9,243 bases of DNA. It comes from Candidatus Omnitrophota bacterium (GTDB lineage Bacteria > Omnitrophota > Gorgyraeia > 2-01-FULL-45-10). Below the pieces are notes generated by a model. That model ran no database searches and was not told where the DNA came from. It saw only the letters and a program-made list of their open reading frames with translations. Below, piece by piece: positions 1 to 4,279 of the stretch (position 1 is the stretch's first letter; the number at the start of each line of letters is the position of its first letter). The stretch covers positions 1 through 9,243 of the forward strand of contig JAPLMG010000100.1 in the NCBI GenBank assembly GCA_026387165.1, read 5' to 3'. The translations under genes and the position numbers were made by a program.

Positions 1-40
1 GCCTGCGGCCGGGCCGAGCCAAGGGTTGATCACCTTTGAG

Positions 41-108
<68 letters not shown>

Positions 109-123
109 AGTTGTTCGAACAAA

Positions 124-147
124 GCGGTAGACACACCGCCAGTTTTT
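124..147 (+). terminator. Weak terminator-like hairpin
   Basis: GCGGT (124-128) and ACCGC (135-139) form a 5-bp stem with a 6-nt loop, followed by CAG and a run of five T. The stem is short, so termination of a transcript entering from the left is only possible. Confidence 0.25.
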
Positions 148-157
148 AAAGTGAACC

Positions 158-202
158 GTCCGACGACAACCGTTAGCGTTTTAGGGTTAGGTTGTCGTGG
201 AC
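158..202. repeat. Inverted repeat upstream of the TPR gene
   Basis: ACGACAACC (163-171) pairs perfectly with GGTTGTCGT (190-198). The outer bases GTCC (158-161) can pair with GGAC (199-202) across one bulged G. The dyad ends 25 bp before the start of the TPR gene, so it would sit in the leader or promoter region. It could be an operator, a leader hairpin or another dispersed repeat; nothing decides between these. Confidence 0.45.
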
Positions 203-227
203 GCGAACCCTGAAGGGAGAAATTTAT

Positions 228-608
228 ATGAGAATAATGAAATTGTTTGTTGTTTTTGCCGGCTTATTGATTCTTGCTGGATGGGGAAAGAGCGATCTTC
301 AGCAAGGGAAAGATTATTTTCGCGCACAGCAAGCAGATAAAGCTATTGATTCGTTTACTAAAGCCATTCAGTCGAATCCCAAAGAACAGGAAGCCTATTT
401 TTTTCGCGGAGCAACTTTTTCGGCCATAGGGCGGTTTGATCAAGCAATCGATGATTATTCTAAGGTGATTGAGCTAAATCCTCAACATGAAGAGGCGTAT
501 TGGAGCAGGGGATATTGTTACCAGAATAAAAGGATGGATGATAAGGCTATTGCTGACTATACGGAGTCGTTAAGATTAGGCACGAGGATGAGCCGATCCA
601 ACATTTGA
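228..608 (+). CDS. TPR-repeat protein, probable frameshifted 5' part
   Basis: The reading frame is open from 192, but ATG at 228 is the better start: AAGGGAG lies 8-14 bases upstream and the protein then begins with a signal sequence (MRIMKLFVVFAGLLILAGWG). It is followed by about 2.5 TPR repeats of the usual helix-turn-helix form (for example the segment ending in KAIQSNP, then AYFFRGATFSAIGRFDQAIDDYSKVIELNP). TPRs are protein-interaction scaffolds, here presumably outside the inner membrane. Two things are odd. The signal ends LLILAGW where a lipobox would have LAGC, so the lipidation Cys appears replaced by Trp (TGG). The third repeat (YTESLRLG) also loses its pattern and stops at 608, while TPR-like coding resumes in another frame from about 592. 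A single ancestral lipoprotein gene with a frameshift near 575-595 is the simplest reading. Confidence 0.7.
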   Translation: MRIMKLFVVFAGLLILAGWGKSDLQQGKDYFRAQQADKAIDSFTKAIQSNPKEQEAYFFRGATFSAIGRFDQAIDDYSKVIELNPQHEEAYWSRGYCYQNKRMDDKAIADYTESLRLGTRMSRSNI

Positions 609-618
609 TCCGCATGCG

Positions 619-960
619 TTGAAACTTAGGCCCATAGACGAGCAACCGCAATATGGTGAGGTGCCGCTTAATCCGGCAGCTCAAAAGGCTAATGACCAAT
701 TTGTTTTGGAAGTCATTAAGGGCTACAAAACTAAAGAATTGGCCATTGAGGGAACTTTAAAGTGGGCATGGGATCTTTATAAAAAAGGTGATTATGTGAT
801 GTCGATGAGGAGATTTAATGAGGTATGGTTGCTCGATAAAAATAATTCGGAAGCGTTTCATGGTTATTCATTAATCTTGCGGGCGTGGGGATATGCCGGC
901 GAAGCGGATAAATGGGAGCAGAAAGCTAAGGATGCCGGTTACCAAGCTCAGCCAAAATAA
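619..960 (+). CDS. TPR-like C-terminal domain, probably the 3' part of the preceding broken gene
   Basis: The frame is open from 592, after a TGA at 589, and the first usable start is TTG at 619 with no clear Shine-Dalgarno sequence. Residues from about 20 onward (WAWDLYKKGDYVMSMRRFNE, then VWLLDKNNSEAFHGYSLIL) form a TPR-like pair of the kind where a low-copy repeat ends in a WLLDPxNxEAYWGF-type motif. The ORF begins 10 bp after the stop of the upstream TPR gene in a different frame. Together with the poor start signal, this suggests one gene split by a frameshift rather than two genes. If it is expressed separately it lacks a signal peptide. The stop at 960 lies 3 bp from the stop of the convergent minus-strand gene. 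Confidence 0.6.
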   Translation: MKLRPIDEQPQYGEVPLNPAAQKANDQFVLEVIKGYKTKELAIEGTLKWAWDLYKKGDYVMSMRRFNEVWLLDKNNSEAFHGYSLILRAWGYAGEADKWEQKAKDAGYQAQPK

Positions 961-963
961 TTA

Positions 964-1173
964 TTAGATAGCGTAGTCATAATAAGGTTCAAAGTTTTTT
1001 GGTTTATCGGGTTTTGCCGGTTTATTGAAGATGGGTTCGTCTAGGGCGATAAGCCAACCCATGCTACGTTTTCGATGAATTTTTATAAGTAGCGGTATTT
1101 CAAGGGGTTGTAGGGTTCGCCTTTCGTCCACGACTACCCGCCAGTTTTGATGATAAAAATAGAACCATCCCAT
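964..1173 (-). CDS. Small basic/aromatic protein of unknown function
   Basis: This 69-aa ORF on the minus strand has a good ribosome site (GAGGAA about 3-9 bases before its ATG), which supports translation. The protein is rich in Trp, Tyr and Phe near the N-terminus (MGWFYFYHQNW) and has a basic middle (KIHRKR) and a Lys/Pro tail (KPAKPDKPKNF). No signal peptide, membrane helix or known motif is seen. It is convergent with the TPR gene and divergent from the ORF6N module that starts just beyond it. No family is recognised; a chance ORF remains possible, though the ribosome site argues against that. Confidence 0.45.
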   Translation of the reverse strand: MGWFYFYHQNWRVVVDERRTLQPLEIPLLIKIHRKRSMGWLIALDEPIFNKPAKPDKPKNFEPYYDYAI

Positions 1174-1260
1174 TTATTCCTCAAATTACCCAGAACCCTA
1201 CTTTTTAGTCTTTAACCAAAACTTTTCTCCCGTCGGACAAAAACTATTTTAAAATATTTT

Positions 1261-1298
1261 GCAACAATTTGCCTACTTTTTCCGTCTTATAGTATAGG
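1261..1298 (+). promoter_or_regulatory. Conserved leader/promoter region of ORF6N copy 1
   Basis: The stretch TTTGCCT, a T-rich run, then CGTCTTATAGTATAGGG is nearly identical in both modules although surrounding bases differ. TATAGT (1289-1294) is a plausible -10 box; the -35 box 17 bp upstream is weak (CAATTT). GTATAGG (1292-1298) is the left half of an inverted repeat whose right half, CCTATAC, lies at 1362-1368. Confidence 0.4.
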
Positions 1299-1303
1299 GA
1301 GTT

Positions 1304-1354
1304 TTGAGATTCCGATTTAGAACCTCAAATTCAAGGTCGCATTTTGCGACCTTG
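1304..1354. repeat. Palindrome pair in the leader of ORF6N copy 1
   Basis: Palindrome A (1304-1328) has ends TTGAGATTC and GAACCTCAA, with one mismatch. Palindrome B (1332-1354) has perfect 10-bp arms CAAGGTCGCA and TGCGACCTTG around TTT. The order, spacing and core letters (TTC/GAA, then TCGC/GCGA) match the pairs at 3420-3473 and 5025-5078. The pair lies between GTATAGG and CCTATAC, a place where copy 2 has only 11 bp, so it looks inserted there. Confidence 0.75.
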
Positions 1355-1388
1355 TAAAACGCCTATACGGGTAGAAAGGAAGGCAATT

Positions 1389-1919
1389 GTGAAAGATTTG
1401 ATATCCCAGGAGGTCATCGAGAGGAAGATCTATCTTATTAGGGGGCGAAACGTAATGTTGGATAAGGACTTAGCAGGTCTTTATGGTGTAGAAACAAAAA
1501 ATCTTAATTTACAAGTTAAAAGAAACATAAAACGTTTTCCCGAAGATTTCATGTTTCAAGTGACTAAAGAAGAAAACTTGAGGTTGCAATTTGCAACCTC
1601 AAGTTATGGCGGCCGCAGGTATTTACCATATGTGTTTACTGAGCAAGGCGTTGCTATGCTTTCGAGCGTGCTTAATAGCGAACGCGCTATCGAGGTCAAT
1701 ATAGCTATTATGCGGGCATTCGTTCGGTTGAGAGAGATTCTACTGACGCACAAGGATCTCGCCGCTAAAATTGCGGCTCTTGAGCTCAAGTATAAGAATC
1801 ATGATATGAGGTTTTCGGAATACGATAAGCACATAACGGCTATTTTTGAAGCAATTAAAAAACTCATGGCCCCGCCTCCGGAAAAGCCGCGGCGTATGAT
1901 AGGCTTTAAGCAGGAATAA
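1389..1919 (+). CDS. ORF6N domain-containing protein, copy 1
   Basis: GTG at 1389 is chosen because it aligns exactly with the start of copy 2 and follows GAAAGGAAGG; the longer frame from 1344 begins with a TTG inside a palindrome. The product is 176 aa. Residues 8-100 carry the ORF6N signature: IYLIRGRNVMLDKDLAGLYG, VETKNLNLQVKRN, RFPEDFMFQVT, then GGRRYLPYVFTEQGVAMLSS. The C-terminal third is a helical, probably coiled-coil region ending in LMAPPPEKPRRMIGFKQE, a typical ORF6N-family tail. The domain was defined in phage proteins and is predicted to bind DNA; its role in chromosomes is unknown. The oddest point is that codons 64-71 (LRLQFATS) form a perfect 27-bp palindrome. A paralogue lies at 2909-3415 and a remnant at 4994-5020. 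The call to the ORF6N family is firm; the function is open. Confidence 0.92.
   Translation: MKDLISQEVIERKIYLIRGRNVMLDKDLAGLYGVETKNLNLQVKRNIKRFPEDFMFQVTKEENLRLQFATSSYGGRRYLPYVFTEQGVAMLSSVLNSERAIEVNIAIMRAFVRLREILLTHKDLAAKIAALELKYKNHDMRFSEYDKHITAIFEAIKKLMAPPPEKPRRMIGFKQE
1577..1603. repeat. Perfect palindrome inside ORF6N copy 1
   Basis: Thirteen-base arms CTTGAGGTTGCAA (1577-1589) and TTGCAACCTCAAG (1591-1603) are exact reverse complements around one T. The palindrome lies in the coding sequence at residues 64-71 and resembles the intergenic palindromes at 1304-1354, 3420-3473 and 5025-5078. Confidence 0.95.
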
Positions 1920-1937
1920 GGTCGCTATTAGTAGCAT

Positions 1938-2090
1938 TTAGTCTTCATAGTGACAGGCCCTCCTCGCTGTCTCCTGACCGATGTGTAAGGATCTGCCTAT
2001 CGCATCATAGCTCATTCCTAACATATGTAGTTGTTTTGCCTTTACGGCAAATATCTTGTATAATGCTACTGTTGTATTGACAGTAATCAC
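1938..2090 (-). pseudogene. HTH tail of a recombinase-type protein, remnant copy 1
   Basis: On the minus strand this encodes a segment ending LYKIFAVKAKQLHMLGMSYD, then AIGRSLHIGQETARRACHY and a stop at 1938. The pattern of a Lys-Ala-rich helix, LGMSYxxIGRSLxIGQETxRRA, is a Hin/resolvase-like helix-turn-helix of the kind found at the C-terminus of serine recombinases or in some transposases. The frame stays open to 2228, but the upstream part overlaps a nest of inverted repeats and has no recombinase-like sequence, so the catalytic domain is missing. A homologous, more damaged copy lies at 3488-3641. It converges on the ORF6N gene with 18 bp between the stops. The HTH assignment is by pattern; the recombinase origin is inference. 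Confidence 0.55.
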
Positions 2091-2138
2091 TATGCGGGCA
2101 GCGAGCTCGGATATGGTTCGAATTGGTTGCACTCGCGT

Positions 2139-2239
2139 CCGCCATTCTGCTTCGCCCATCGAGGCGAAGAATTGAGGTAGGGCTTCGCAGGAATTGGCGA
2201 AGAAGAATGGCGGTAGCGATAGGTTCAACGAAGCCCTAC
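2139..2239. repeat. Nested inverted repeats at the end of module copy 1
   Basis: Eighteen-base arms at 2139-2156 (CCGCCATTCTGCTTCGCC) and 2196-2213 pair with one mismatch. A second perfect 11-bp dyad, GTAGGGCTTCG (2177-2187) and CGAAGCCCTAC (2229-2239), interlocks with the first, so only one of the two can form at a time. The base composition is unlike the A/T-rich module next to it. This is probably a REP-type cluster between the module and its passenger genes. The stretch 2091-2315 has no convincing gene. Confidence 0.65.
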
Positions 2240-2315
2240 CCGAGTTTTCAGGTCGAAGGGCGAAGTAGACCTACTTCCTCCGCCATGTTTTTACTGTAAA
2301 TAGGAAGGCATAGAA

Positions 2316-2441
2316 ATGGCAGTCAAAAATGTCGGAGAGAAATACCGATGCAATATTTGCGGGAACGAGGTCAGGGTGACTAAGGTGGGCGGCGGTGAAC
2401 TTGTTTGTTGCGGTAAGCCCATGGAAAAGACGGAAGGATAA
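2316..2441 (+). CDS. Desulforedoxin-type mini iron protein (41 aa)
   Basis: The 41-residue product contains YRCNICGNEVRVTKVGGGEL followed by VCCGKPME. The C-x2-C pair (residues 12 and 15) and the adjacent CC (31-32) are the four cysteine ligands of the desulforedoxin fold, as in Desulfovibrio gigas desulforedoxin and the N-terminal FeS4 domain of desulfoferrodoxin. It would bind one Fe(SCys)4 centre in the cytoplasm, and free-standing versions act as small electron-transfer proteins. The catalytic superoxide-reductase domain is absent. AGGAAGG lies 7 bases before the ATG. The next gene starts 6 bp after the stop, so the two are probably co-translated. Together they form the passenger between ORF6N modules 1 and 2. 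Such proteins are typical of anaerobes or oxygen-stressed organisms. Confidence 0.85.
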   Translation: MAVKNVGEKYRCNICGNEVRVTKVGGGELVCCGKPMEKTEG

Positions 2442-2447
2442 TGGGAT

Positions 2448-2708
2448 ATGGTGGTCAGAAAAAACTTTACGGCGGAAGAGGCAAAAAAGGTCGGTGATAG
2501 GTTGGGTATCATATGGGATAAATTCGATGTTGATCAGTTCAGAATAGGCATGGATGTGGAATTGGAACACGGTCTTTGCGATCCGTCGACCAACGTTAGC
2601 AACGATGATCCCATGATTACCGGCAAGATCGCCTTGGCCCATTTAAATGAAATTCCTGATTATTACGACAGGCTGGAGAAGATGGAAGAAGATGCCGGGG
2701 TGGATTAG
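2448..2708 (+). CDS. DUF5661-like protein of unknown function (86 aa)
   Basis: This 86-aa acidic soluble protein has the conserved pattern FTAEEAKKVGDRLGIIWDKF, then DVDQFRIGMDVELEHGLCDP and the end TGKIALAHLNEIPDYYDRL. I recognise this as the DUF5661 type (name from memory), common as small proteins in archaea and bacteria. The LEHG...T.V..DD...TGKIALAHLxExPDYY core is the strongest feature. No catalytic residues are established for it. The ATG at 2448 follows the desulforedoxin-type gene by 6 bp, with AAGGA inside that gene's last codons as its ribosome site, so the pair is translationally coupled. Pairing with a redox protein suggests a stress-related job, but that is inference. Confidence 0.8.
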   Translation: MVVRKNFTAEEAKKVGDRLGIIWDKFDVDQFRIGMDVELEHGLCDPSTNVSNDDPMITGKIALAHLNEIPDYYDRLEKMEEDAGVD

Positions 2709-2724
2709 GCCCGTCCCTAAATTC

Positions 2725-2763
2725 AAATTACACATCCCCAAATTACACATCCCCAAATTACAC
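2725..2763. repeat. 15-bp tandem repeat, 2.6 copies
   Basis: AAATTACACATCCCC occurs at 2725-2739 and 2740-2754, then AAATTACAC at 2755-2763, all without mismatch. It lies exactly between the passenger genes and the start of module copy 2, marking the junction. Confidence 0.9.
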
Positions 2764-2840
2764 TGCACCCTCCTTTTTAGTTTTTAACCAAATAATTTTT
2801 CCCATCGGACAAAAACTATTTTAAAATAAAATGCAATAAT

Positions 2841-2903
2841 TTGCCTCTTTTTTACGTCTTATAGTATAGGGGAATATAACGCCTATACAAAGGCAGAAGG
2901 AGG
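2841..2903 (+). promoter_or_regulatory. Conserved leader, hairpin and ribosome site of ORF6N copy 2
   Basis: The conserved TTTGCCT...CGTCTTATAGTATAGGG segment recurs, with TATAGT as a possible -10 box. GTATAGG (2864-2870) and CCTATAC (2882-2888) form a perfect 7-bp dyad with an 11-base gap. It is followed by a strong ribosome site, AGAAGGAGG (2895-2903), 5 bases before the GTG start. The dyad could be an operator or a leader hairpin. Confidence 0.5.
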
Positions 2904-2908
2904 CAATC

Positions 2909-3415
2909 GTGAAGGATTTAATACCACAGGAGATTGTTGAGAATAAGATTTACCTCATAAGAGGGTATAGGGTAATGCTGGATAAAGACCTGGCAAGACC
3001 TTATGGTGTTGAAACAAGGGTGTTAAATCAGGCGGTAAAACGCAATGCCAAAAGATTTCCGGAAGATTTTATGTTCTATTTAACCAGAGACGAGATAAAG
3101 AGGATGTCACAAATTGTGACATCCTTAAAGTTTTATAAAAGGGTCACTGTTTTTACCGAACAGGGCGTAGCTATGCTGTCCGGTGTCCTCAATAGCGATA
3201 GGGCTATACAGGTCAATATCGCTATAATGCGTGCCTTTGTGAAGCTAAGGCAGATTATTTCAACCCATAAGGAGCTGGTCCATAAACTGGAGGAACTCGA
3301 GCGAAAGATTGAAAAGCATGACGTCGATATACAGTCGATCTTTGGGGCTATACGCCAACTCATGGCTCCGCCACCGGAAAAGCCGCGTCGAATGATTGGG
3401 TTTAGGCAGGAATAG
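2909..3415 (+). CDS. ORF6N domain-containing protein, copy 2
   Basis: The 168-aa product starts at GTG, fixed by a strong ribosome site and by alignment with copy 1. The ORF6N domain covers about residues 8-95: IYLIRGYRVMLDKDLARPYG, VETRVLNQAVKRNAKRFPED, then VFTEQGVAMLSGVLNSDRAI. A charged helical region (HKLEELERKIEKHD) and the family tail LMAPPPEKPRRMIGFRQE follow. There are two departures from copy 1: the LYGVET motif reads PYGVET, and the GGRRYLPY segment after the palindrome is replaced by KFYKRVT. Codons 65-72 (RMSQIVTS) form a perfect 25-bp palindrome at the homologous position but with different sequence. Predicted to bind DNA; function unknown. The Pro could weaken the fold, so activity is uncertain. 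Confidence 0.9.
   Translation: MKDLIPQEIVENKIYLIRGYRVMLDKDLARPYGVETRVLNQAVKRNAKRFPEDFMFYLTRDEIKRMSQIVTSLKFYKRVTVFTEQGVAMLSGVLNSDRAIQVNIAIMRAFVKLRQIISTHKELVHKLEELERKIEKHDVDIQSIFGAIRQLMAPPPEKPRRMIGFRQE
3101..3125. repeat. Perfect palindrome inside ORF6N copy 2
   Basis: Arms AGGATGTCACAA (3101-3112) and TTGTGACATCCT (3114-3125) are exact reverse complements around one A. It sits in the same codon phase and place as the palindrome in copy 1 (shared centre CAA-x-TTG), yet the outer letters differ in both arms, so symmetry has been kept while sequence changed. Confidence 0.95.
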
Positions 3416-3419
3416 ACAC

Positions 3420-3473
3420 TTGAGGTTCCAAATTGGAACCTCAAATCTTGAGGTCGCAAATTGCGACCTCAAG
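3420..3473. repeat. Perfect palindrome pair after ORF6N copy 2
   Basis: Palindrome A (3420-3444) has perfect arms TTGAGGTTCCAA and TTGGAACCTCAA around one A. Palindrome B (3447-3473) has perfect arms CTTGAGGTCGCAA and TTGCGACCTCAAG around one A. The pair starts 4 bp after the ORF6N stop, and no T-run follows either hairpin, so they are not ordinary terminators. Read in the phase of the in-gene palindrome, they would encode LRFQIGTS and LRSQIATS. Confidence 0.95.
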
Positions 3474-3487
3474 TTGTATTCATAGGT

Positions 3488-3641
3488 TCACGCTTTATAG
3501 TGACAGGCCCTCCTGACCGTCTCCTGGCCGATTTTTAGAGATCTGCCTGTTGCTTCATAGCTCATTCCTAACATATGTAATTGCTTTGCCTTAAGAGCGT
3601 ATATTTTGTATATTAAAATGGACTCTGGCCTTGACAATCAC
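3488..3641 (-). pseudogene. HTH tail of a recombinase-type protein, remnant copy 2
   Basis: On the minus strand the sequence reads IYKIYALKAKQLHMLGMSYE, then ATGRSLKIGQETVRRACHYK and a stop at 3488. It is clearly homologous to 1938-2090, with most changes conservative. Upstream, the frame is lost: the homologous GTG-ATT beginning reads in a different frame and a TGA precedes the readable part, so this is a decayed fragment. Its end supplies the TTGACA used as the -35 box of the next operon. Confidence 0.6.
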
Positions 3642-3659
3642 TAAAATATATTGTATACT
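3631..3659 (+). promoter_or_regulatory. Strong promoter for the nucleotidyltransferase operon
   Basis: TTGACA (3631-3636), a 17-bp spacer and TATACT (3654-3659) give a near-consensus sigma-70-type promoter. Transcription would start near 3666, leaving a leader of about 33 bases. The -35 box belongs to the conserved end of the ORF6N module, so the passenger operon appears to use a promoter assembled at the junction. Confidence 0.75.
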
Positions 3660-3700
3660 TTAATACATAGGATTGTATGAATTAATACAATAAATTGTAT
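3650..3700. promoter_or_regulatory. Candidate operator: ATTGTAT half-sites every 22 bp
   Basis: ATTGTAT occurs at 3650-3656, 3672-3678 and 3694-3700, exactly 22 bp apart. Inverted partners lie 13 bp after the first two starts: ATACAT (3663-3668) and ATACAAT (3685-3691). The middle unit is a perfect dyad with 7-bp arms. The array overlaps the -10 box and the start codon, an arrangement typical of autorepression, as in toxin-antitoxin operons. Its A/T-rich content makes some repetition expected, but the exact spacing is not. Confidence 0.6.
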
Positions 3701-4277
3701 GGAATATAGAATTGACAAACAGAGTTTATTAGACGCTATGAGCGCCTGGAATGGTTTTCTAAAACGGAAAGTCCGTCTTGTCGCTTGCGGCGGCACTGCG
3801 CTGACGCTATTGGATATCAAAGCATCAACAAAAGACATTGATCTCCTCGTGCCGGAAACGGACGAATATGACTATTTGTTAAAAATACTGAAAGATCTTG
3901 GTTACAGGAGCGCAAGTGGCGCCGGGTGGGCCAGGGACGATGGTTTTACATTTGATCTGTTTCGCGGCAAGTGCGTGCATACAACAGAGCTATTAGAATC
4001 ACCTCTGGATAAAGGTAATAACATCCCGATTAAAGAATTTAGCTATATATACTTGGGAGTGCTTAATTATTATGACCTGCTAATAAGTAAATTATTCCGG
4101 GGTACGAGCGTAGATATGGACGATTGCACGACGCTCATGAAATCTAAAAAAACGGAAATCGATATTGGCAGGCTTAGCCGGCGGTTTAAGGAAACGGCTT
4201 CTTACGATGTATCGGAGAATAAAGTAAATAATAATCTGGAGCATTTTATGAGACTGCTTAAGAAAGAAGGGTTTTAA
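3699..4277 (+). CDS. Nucleotidyltransferase-fold protein, AbiEii/DUF6036-like; candidate toxin
   Basis: The 192-aa product has the polymerase-beta-type nucleotidyltransferase pattern: ACGGTALTLLDIKASTKDID (residues 29-48), with the GG motif at 31-32 and the D-x-D pair at 46 and 48. A third acidic residue is in FTFDLF (D86), followed by the DLLISKLFR helix (K131) and VDMDDC, as in AbiEii/DUF6036 proteins. Members such as AbiEii and MenT toxins transfer nucleotides to target RNA or other molecules and are held in check by a partner. Translation starts at the ATG inside the last operator half-site, and no clear ribosome site is visible. The next gene follows after 2 bp. The fold is confident. 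The toxin role is inferred from the two-gene layout, operator and location among module repeats. Confidence 0.8.
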   Translation: MEYRIDKQSLLDAMSAWNGFLKRKVRLVACGGTALTLLDIKASTKDIDLLVPETDEYDYLLKILKDLGYRSASGAGWARDDGFTFDLFRGKCVHTTELLESPLDKGNNIPIKEFSYIYLGVLNYYDLLISKLFRGTSVDMDDCTTLMKSKKTEIDIGRLSRRFKETASYDVSENKVNNNLEHFMRLLKKEGF

Positions 4278-4279
4278 TC

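Larger units (their letters stand above)
1194..2090. repeat. ORF6N module, copy 1 (leader, ORF6N gene, HTH-tail remnant)
   Basis: About 900 bp recur at 2766-3641 in the same order: a leader beginning ACCCTxCTTTTTAG, an ORF6N gene on the plus strand, and a convergent remnant of an HTH tail ending near a conserved TTGACA-TAATCAC-type sequence. Homology starts abruptly about 20 bp upstream of the minus-strand gene's start and ends at about 2090. Copy 1 differs from copy 2 by a block of about 50 bp with two palindromes in its leader. The duplication could be a mobile cassette or a recombination-driven tandem expansion. No transposase is present in the window. Confidence 0.75.
2766..3641. repeat. 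ORF6N module, copy 2 (leader, ORF6N gene, HTH-tail remnant)
   Basis: This is the second copy of the unit at 1194-2090: the same leader, ORF6N gene and convergent HTH-tail remnant. The leader lacks the palindrome pair of copy 1, and a palindrome pair instead follows the ORF6N stop. The copies have diverged clearly at DNA level, so the duplication is not recent or the copies arrived separately. Confidence 0.75.

Noticed and set aside
1938..2228. Full 96-aa minus-strand ORF as an intact gene
   Set aside because: Only its last 50 or so residues are conserved in the second module; the N-terminal part is translated from nested inverted repeats.
1192..2763. Possible CRISPR or integron attC array, because of recurring short repeats between cassettes
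   Set aside because: Repeats are not regularly spaced with unique spacers, there is no cas gene, and the dyads lack attC core sites.
3133..3459. Minus-strand ORFs across ORF6N copy 2, including the one beginning MRSQFATS
   Set aside because: They are shadows of the ORF6N gene. The LRSQFATS-like start appears because palindromes read the same on both strands.
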